Assembly (NCBI GenBank): GCA_003024785.1
Contig: PUQB01000474.1
Location: 1-64,000 of the forward strand
DNA from: Selaginella tamariscina
Taxonomy: Eukaryota; Streptophyta; Lycopodiopsida; Selaginellales; Selaginellaceae
DNA length: 64,000 bases
Direction: 5' to 3'
In this document: positions 57,580-64,000 of the stretch, one piece after another
Numbering within the stretch: position 1 is the first letter of the stretch
Layout: every line of letters starts with the position of its first letter
Position numbers and translations under genes: made by a program
Notes under the pieces: generated by a model
Database searches by the model: none
What the model was told of the DNA's origin: nothing
The model's input: the letters and a program-made list of their open reading frames with translations, nothing else

Positions 57580-58771
57580 TGAGATCACCAAGTTCATATA
57601 TGCAACCTCGCGTTTGTGGTTGCCGGGTTTCTTCAAGCAGCCCCAGACTGGGGAGGACACGTGGAGTAGAGACTCCAACTGGATGGGCTTCATTGCAGTG
57701 AATACTTCCGAGGAAGAGATCAAACGGCTGAGACGGCGGGATATTGTCATCGCTTGGCGTGGGACTGTCACCAAGCTTGAGTGGATAGAAAACATCAAAG
57801 ACGTTTTAAAGCACTTAACAAGGGGGGTTGAGGTGGAGGCTGGGTTCCTCAGTATATACACTTCTTACGTCCAACAGTAGGTATAACCAACAAAGTGCAC
57901 GCTACCAAGTTCTGTTCGAGATCAGCAGGCTGCTCAGTGTTTAGAAAAACGAAGAGCTGAGCATCACGGTCACTGGGCACAGCTTGGGAGGAGCCTTGGC
58001 TCTCCTCTGTGCTTATGACATTGCAGAGCTGGGAGTGAACACCACCCAACTTTCTCCATTGCCAGTTCATGTTAAGCAACTATCCCCGCATATCTTGTCG
58101 CCTCACAAGCACAACATGGCCAAGGCATCGTTTACTGTGTACGAGTCGAGTGAACTCAAGGAGAAGTCGGATCGGATGAATATAGAGGCAAAGCATGAGG
58201 AAGCTTTGGCCAGTCCATCTCCCAGGTACACACAAGGCTAGACAAGGACACATTAACCGTAACGGCAGGAAAATCGGAAACTACTCTAGTCAAGAACACA
58301 CTGACTGTTAAAGTCAATGAGAAAGCAAGTACAACTCCAGCAATTCCTGTCACTGTGTTCTCGTTCTCGCCGCCTCGTGTTGGGGACGCAGATTTTAAGG
58401 AGCGGTGCGATGAGCTCGGAATCAAGGTCCTGAGGGTGTTCAACAGGAAGGACATGGTACCCAAGGTTCCTGGAGTTTTACTCAACGAACACATGTGGAC
58501 GTTCGTCTTGCAGATGCTGGATATCTTTCCATGGACATATTGTCTCGTTGGGACACATTTGGCACTGGACAGCAACATGTCTCCTTACCTCAGGGAGGAT
58601 GGAGGACTGGTTGAACAGCACAATTTGGAGGCTCTGTTGCATCTTATGGATGGTTATCAAGGGCCGAAGAAGGCCTTTGTGCCCTCCGGTAAGAGAGACC
58701 TCAATCTAATTAACAAGAGCTCTGACTTCCTCAAACGCGAGTTTGGAGTTCCTGCTCGCTGGAGGAATTGA
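57580..58771 (+). pseudogene. Lipase copy L5, class-3 lipase (PLA1-II type), N-terminally truncated
   Basis: Homology begins abruptly at the EITKFIYATS block (57581); the first 110 or so codons and the promoter are replaced by unrelated sequence. WRGTVTKLEW and GHSLGG (about 57974-57991) are present. A 24-base loss near 57811 removes the CGLDPHDD segment; the next G6 run (57822-57827) is in frame. Two bases lost near 57873, an in-frame TAG near 57942 (V-stop-KNEEL), a break near 58228. The last 138 codons (58355-58771) are open with the Asp and His blocks. Dead by truncation. Confidence 0.85.
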
Positions 58772-59300
58772 AGATGACAAAGATTTACATAATGATTGAT
58801 TCTTTTTAACTATTATTAGATTGTACATGTGGCATAGCCAGATGGGAGATAGGTTGTCTTGCTAGATTATACGTGTTTGTGAATGAAAGAGTAGTTGTAT
58901 TAAAGAAAGTAAATGTTGTAAACACAAATTGTAATACCATCATAGGCCTTCCCAAAACGCTTACAGTTCAACAATGCAAAACTTCCAAAGCGTTTAATGA
59001 TGGACACGTGTTGATTCATAATGACAACGTAACATTACCAAAGTGCCTTAGCAAATCTGGTTGCAAAAAATTAGAGACAGTGAAATTTAAGGCCATTGTA
59101 AATGTGATTATAAATAAACCTTAATTTTAAAGTGAAGTTCAATACTGTGTTCCACATGTTACATGATATTTTATCGATGATATTCAAAGTTATCAATTAA
59201 GGATTTCCAAAGGAAGAGTTTAAGAATTTGTGAAACTTAATCAATTCAATTTCATAAGTACCTTGTTTAAATATTTTCTACTTTACGTGTGTAGATATAT
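58772..59300. other. 3-prime flank of L5, homologous to that of L2
   Basis: 58775-58900 and 59070-59290 match 5563-5930. The block between (about 58904-59065; KCLSKSGCKKLETVKFK) is absent from L2 but matches the L4 flank. Confidence 0.6.
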
Positions 59301-60800
59301 CTAAATAATATAATATACTCCAGGTATATCATATCGACGTGTTGGTGGAAGGATGGGGGTCACACCGTCTGTGTGGAGACGTTTTCACCAAAGTCAATTA
59401 ATGTATATTGAAACAAAAATATTATTCAATTTGTATATAGTATAGAAGTACATATATTTTTAGTGTTAAAGGTGGCTATTATTATATAGCATGTGTGTGT
59501 GATATATAAACATAACATGTGCATAATACATTATATAGAACTGAAGTGAATTTAAACAAAATAGTAAATAGTGGTTTATTATTAATTGAGAGGCTATCAC
59601 TTAAAAAAAATTTCGATTTATAGTGTATGGTTCATCAATAAACAAGTCCCATCCATAATTGAAAAGCACAATACTGAAAAAAATTAAGGGTGATTTACTA
59701 CGATCTGTTAAATATAGAGAGACTCACCATTAAATTTACAAATGATCAAAAGCACTCACCTTTAAATAGTAACCCATCATGAAACAATGAAGATTATAGT
59801 ATTATAGAATAAAGGTTAACTATTGATTAGAATTGAGACATTAAAGATTAAGCCGTACCTTTCTATATACAAATTTATAATAAATTAAATATAACAACAG
59901 CTTTATATCTATACTTATTATTTGCTTATAATCATATTAAGGTTTACATGTCTACTAAAGTACATAGATAAAAAGAGGAGGGCAATTTATTAAGAATAAT
60001 ACAGACTTTATTTGTTGGGAGGCTTAAAAAGGTGATGAGACATATATAATAAATTTTTATTGTATATTCCATGTTAAATTAATGCGATGTGCACATTCAT
60101 TTGGGTACAAAGTGAGGTTGACAATGGAATGTGACAACTATATATGTAAGAATATAAATCATTACCATGTGGTAATCATAAACATGATATATGTATAACG
60201 GAAGTAAGAGATATGAATCGTTGTTATTAACAAAATTATAAATGTGTTGGTCGATAGGAATGCCTTAATGTTATTTATAATATTTTTTCATTGTGCAACA
60301 TGAATGATTGTAACCACATATAAAAGACTCAATTTGTTGCTTACTTATGAAGTTGGTGATGCATGTAATGTTGGTCATTATGCTGACTTGTTCAAAAACT
60401 TTGTGGTCACTAAGCTGGCACCTAAAGTAAAATTGGTCACCATGTTGAATTATATATTTTTATGAGAAGCAACAAAAACTTAATAGTTTTTATCATGAAC
60501 CACCAAAATATACCAGAATATTTCAATTTTATTTTAAAAGATTTTAAACATTGGATGCTAAAGAATATTTAATTTTATTTTAAAAATTTTTAAAACATTA
60601 ATGTCAAAGAATATTTTAAGTAAGAAAGGGTATTTAAAGAAAGCTAAGGTAGGATTTAAATATTCCAATTCAACATCAATTATAAGGCAATTTTCATTGT
60701 TCTTTTTCTTTTTTTCTTTATAATTTAAAAGAATTGTACCTTTGCAACTTAAGCATGTAATACTATATCCCTTTAAATAAAAGAGGTATTGTTTTGTAAG
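59301..60800. other. AT-rich intergenic region
   Basis: 59400-59600 continues weakly with the flank of L2 (5960-6150). No gene seen. Confidence 0.5.
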
Positions 60801-61440
60801 ATGGCCCAATATGAAAAATATGATCAATTGATTATGGAATTGGATGCTCTTTATGCTAAGGTGATAGATTCTGGAACAAGAGAAGATACAATGGATGTAA
60901 AAGAAGCAAAACCTTATGAAGGAGGGCCAAATACTAGTGGAACAAGTGAATGAGCTCATGAGACAAATTAGGCAGTTACAAAATCAGTCAAGTCCAAGTG
61001 CTCATATGGTGGTAAAGGAACCAAAGGTGAGTTTACCAAAAAAAACTGATGGGACAAGGTCTTAATTTTGTGGATTTATGAATTAAGTTAGTTTAGTGAT
61101 TCATATGAATTCTAGTTTTTATCAAGACGATTATTCGAAGGTGAGGTTGGTTGGATTACTTTTCATAGGAATTGCATGAATATGGTTTGCCCCTCTTTTG
61201 GAAAGAATTCACCATTACTCAATGATTTTGAAGAGTTTGTGAAGGAGTTCAAAATTTGTATTGGTGACACAGACAATACTCATACAGTGATCAACAGGAT
61301 TCGTTGACTCAATTAAGAAAATTATTCAGCATTTGTGTATGCCTCCGAGTTCCGTCTTTTGACATGTGATGTTCCTTGGAATGAAAAGGCCTTGATATAT
61401 TAGTTCCATCATGATCTTCGCAATGATGTCAATGACCTTC
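60801..61440 (+). pseudogene. Gypsy gag fragment
   Basis: Starts with ATGGCCCAATATG, a coiled N-terminus, NELMRQIRQLQNQS, then a broken capsid (PKKTDGTRS, DDYSKVRLVGLL, NDVNDLL). It is related to G1 gag and ends where the reversed LTR A copy begins. Confidence 0.6.
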
Positions 61441-63082
61441 TGTCAGAGTTTTAACCTGAAGGCTAACATGTGGTCGCCAAGTGGCCTTCTAGCATCAATT
61501 CCCTGTGTGAACAACGCTAAGTCTTCCAAAATGACCCTAAGAGTTTGACTTAAATGCCTAGTTAAACTGAAGACTTAGAATAATACCCTAAGCCCCCTAG
61601 CATGACCATCCTCCAAACCTAGAGGATATCCCGAGCAGACTTTAGGATCCTATCCCAATAGACTTAGACATGCTCATGCCCTAACCTCATCAAGGAGATG
61701 TGCCTTACACATACCCCCGTGATAGAGCTAAGGCATCGTCACTTACCCCTTGGGAATCATCCTCATCCAGGAGTACAACCTCTTTAGGGCGACAAGGGGT
61801 ACCTTGAACCACAATTAACCCCTAAGGGTTTGAGTGGCCAAGTCATACCCTAGACCTAAGGCTAGTACTTAGTGAGAACACGAGTGTGCGCCGTAGGTGG
61901 ACATGAGTATTATGCTAAGCAAACTCCCTAAGGCTAGGTTTGGATAACCCTAAGTACATGACCTTACGAGTGCCTCACGAAAGGGCTTCTGCTAATAAGC
62001 TTAGGTTGTTCAGCCCTTAGATTCCAAGGAGAACACTCCCCTAACCTCCCCTTGAGTAGATGCCCAAAGCTAAGCACCCTAGTGCGAGCACAAGCATGCC
62101 TATTTATCAGAGTATCCAACCCCTTGATGACAATCCCATACAACCCCAAAGGTGTGCCTCGGGCGTTGTATCGTGTGACGTTTAGCCTAGTTTTACATCT
62201 CCATATGACACTGCCTTCCATGATGTGGGTTATCATGCCATAGCCCTTAGATTCAAGAGTTGCACCAAGTGCCACAAACATGGCTCCTAAATGCCAACTC
62301 TAGAACCCCTTAGTGAACTCTCAGGAACTAAGTAACATGAACTTATCAAACAAGATCCCACGCCCACAATTGGACAAGGACACGGATGTGCCTTGCTTGG
62401 CCATAAGTGCTACACCTAGCTTGATGGAGAAGGAGGTTGGAGACAAGCCTCAACCTTTGCCTCTTGAAATGTGCATTCTGACAAGACCTTCCAAGCATGG
62501 ATTTGCCAATGTTAAGAGTGAGCTACCCCGAAAGTGGGACGTACCCCTGTCATCTGGAAGTTAGCAGCACAACAGAGGGTTGTGCCTTGATGACACAAGC
62601 TAGAGCTTGCACCGGAAGAAGAGTAACGAGCTCAGTCATGAATTCAGGAACCCTCACTCTTACATACTTTACCTTATTTATGTGACAGAGACCCCCCCCA
62701 GTTTTCCTATTTACATAAGTGGGCTGGCACAGAATCTCATTCCTAGAGGGAATATACTTGGTGAGTTATCCATCGACCCCTAAACCCTAACCTGTCAAAC
62801 CTAGGGGTATTTCTAAGCATATCTAACATGCCGAACTCACCGGAACTAACCATTAACCCAACCGGGACACGGAAAACCAAAGTAAAAGTTTTTAATGGAA
62901 GTGCTAGCTTTGCCCAGAGTTTCTCGCAAATACCTAATGACACACCGGCCAAACCATCACTAGATATCCAAGTGCACTAAGTGGGCTTGTTTCTTCTACA
63001 TCTAGGCTTTATCAACATAGTACAGTAGGTAACAACAGTCAACGTCCAAAGTAAAAGGGGAGTCATAATAGAAACTATGACA
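61441..63082 (-). mobile_element. LTR B: reversed copy of LTR family A, probably a 3-prime LTR
   Basis: Reverse complement of solo LTR A end to end (TGTCATAG at 63082, CTCTGACA at 61441). On the minus strand it is preceded by a polypurine tract AAAGGCGGGGAGTG (63096-63083), as expected just before a 3-prime LTR, so the element body should extend right of 63083. No matching target duplication was found on the right, consistent with this. Confidence 0.75.
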
Positions 63083-64000
63083 CACTCCCCGCCTTTGAAA
63101 ATGTCAACGTCCTTGTTGACGTCCAACTCCAAGACTAGATAATGTTAGAGAAAACTAACCAAAACTAACATATCACTCTATGCGGAGTCAACCAGCAGTT
63201 CACATAATTTTTATCCCCCTTGCATTACGCAAGCTAAGTACTTCAGAACCGTCGTTCACTGAGTCGTAAACTCAGCTATCGGAGGCACCACCTACGACAT
63301 GAAGTCACTTGAAGACCTTTTGCACGTCTGCAAAGTCTGTCATTCGATGCACACAACACAATGGTTAATTTTTTACTTAACTAAAATTTATATTAAAGGC
63401 CTCTAGTTAGTGTTGTTGCCGGCTCCTTGGTTAACAAGAAATAAAGACTTGCTTTATTCCTTAATATTAAACGCTGTTAATGACCTCTGTCGTCTAGCAC
63501 CCAATAAACAATTTGAGTTAACCTCAAATACCTAACCAAACGCCTTCGTGTTGCTCCACATTTTTACATGTTACGGTATTATAGCCTCACATTTCTGTAT
63601 CCTCTGTGTTTCTCATTACTCCTTTACACAAGGGTCTGCTACTATACCTATCCCTCATTAGTATATAGCTATGCCAAATTAAGTATGAGAGTTTTATCGG
63701 AATCAAGCTCTTTTTTGATACAAGAGTACTATTCGTAAAACCTTGTTCTTTATAAACATGTCAATTTGGTCAGAGGTGATCACAGAGGCACATGGCTGTA
63801 CACATGTATACAAAAGTCATGCCAACCTGCTAACTGCCATCCACTTGGTGTGTTATTAACATAAATTTATTTCCAATAGGAATCAAAGTTAATCAAATTT
63901 GTAACCAAGTATGATAGCACTACCATTTGTCTTTCGGAACTAAGTTGTACTCTTTAATAACACTGACCAGTTTAGGGAATAGATAAGCTAATATATTTTT
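63083..64000. other. Possible internal end of the LTR B element, then unassigned sequence
   Basis: Apart from the polypurine tract, no coding region or repeat family was recognised up to the window end. Confidence 0.3.

Noticed and set aside
61400..61540. Possible continuation of the gag frame past 61440 into NDLLSEF
   Set aside because: The end of the LTR is fixed by the CCAAA-flanked solo copy, so the apparent codons after 61441 are LTR sequence.
1..64000. tRNA, rRNA or other structured RNA genes
   Set aside because: No tRNA box A/B pair with cloverleaf or rRNA block was recognised by eye; a covariance-model scan would be needed to exclude small ones.

Overview
This is nuclear DNA of a land plant. 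Everything recognisable is eukaryotic and plant-like: spliced genes with GT-AG introns, a PPR protein built from 31-residue repeats, a plant-type phospholipase A1-II family, a Mediator subunit, and Ty3/Gypsy, Ty1/Copia and hAT elements in AT-rich spacers full of microsatellites. The very short introns (53 to 132 bp for most), the PPR repeat style and a chromovirus with a Tf1/sushi-type gag fit a lycophyte such as Selaginella better than a flowering plant. That placement is an inference, about 0.5 to 0.6 confident.

Layout. 1-5.6 kb: two head-to-head lipase copies (L1 minus, L2 plus) forming a large inverted duplication. 5.6-8.2 kb: AT-rich spacer. 8.3-14.5 kb: compact gene island with a kelch-repeat gene (+), an L18p/L5e ribosomal protein gene (+), MED9 (-) and a PPR gene (-). 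15.1-16.6 kb: lipase L3 (-). 16.8-17.7 kb: unidentified exon-like blocks. 18.7-20.4 kb: dead hAT transposase. 20.5-26.2 kb: PPR pseudogene pieces, one split by a Gypsy element with LTRs and a target-site duplication. 26.9-35.0 kb: solo LTR carrying a full-length, young chromovirus (G1). 35.4-36.3 kb: Myb/SANT-like relic. 37-41 kb: repeat block and Gypsy relics. 41.2-52.5 kb: defective Copia element holding two nested Gypsy elements (G2 and G1-prime). 54.1-58.8 kb: lipases L4 (-) and L5 (+). 60.8-64 kb: gag relic interrupted by a further LTR element.

Only MED9, the first PPR exon and G1 read without breaks. The kelch gene, the L18 gene, the 3-prime half of the PPR gene and all five lipases carry frame breaks. 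Many breaks are one-base changes in homopolymers, so either pseudogenisation or residual assembly error must be considered.

The most interesting system is G1. The sequence at its primer-binding position is complementary to the predicted first bases of its own transcript, as in self-primed Tf1-type elements, and the same arrangement is conserved in the older relative G1-prime. G1 also has a sushi/PEG10-like gag, pol in the -1 frame, a chromodomain, a word (TACAGG/CCTGTA) strongly over-represented in both LTR and pol, and three evenly phased RY (CATGCATG) palindromes just upstream of its TATA box.
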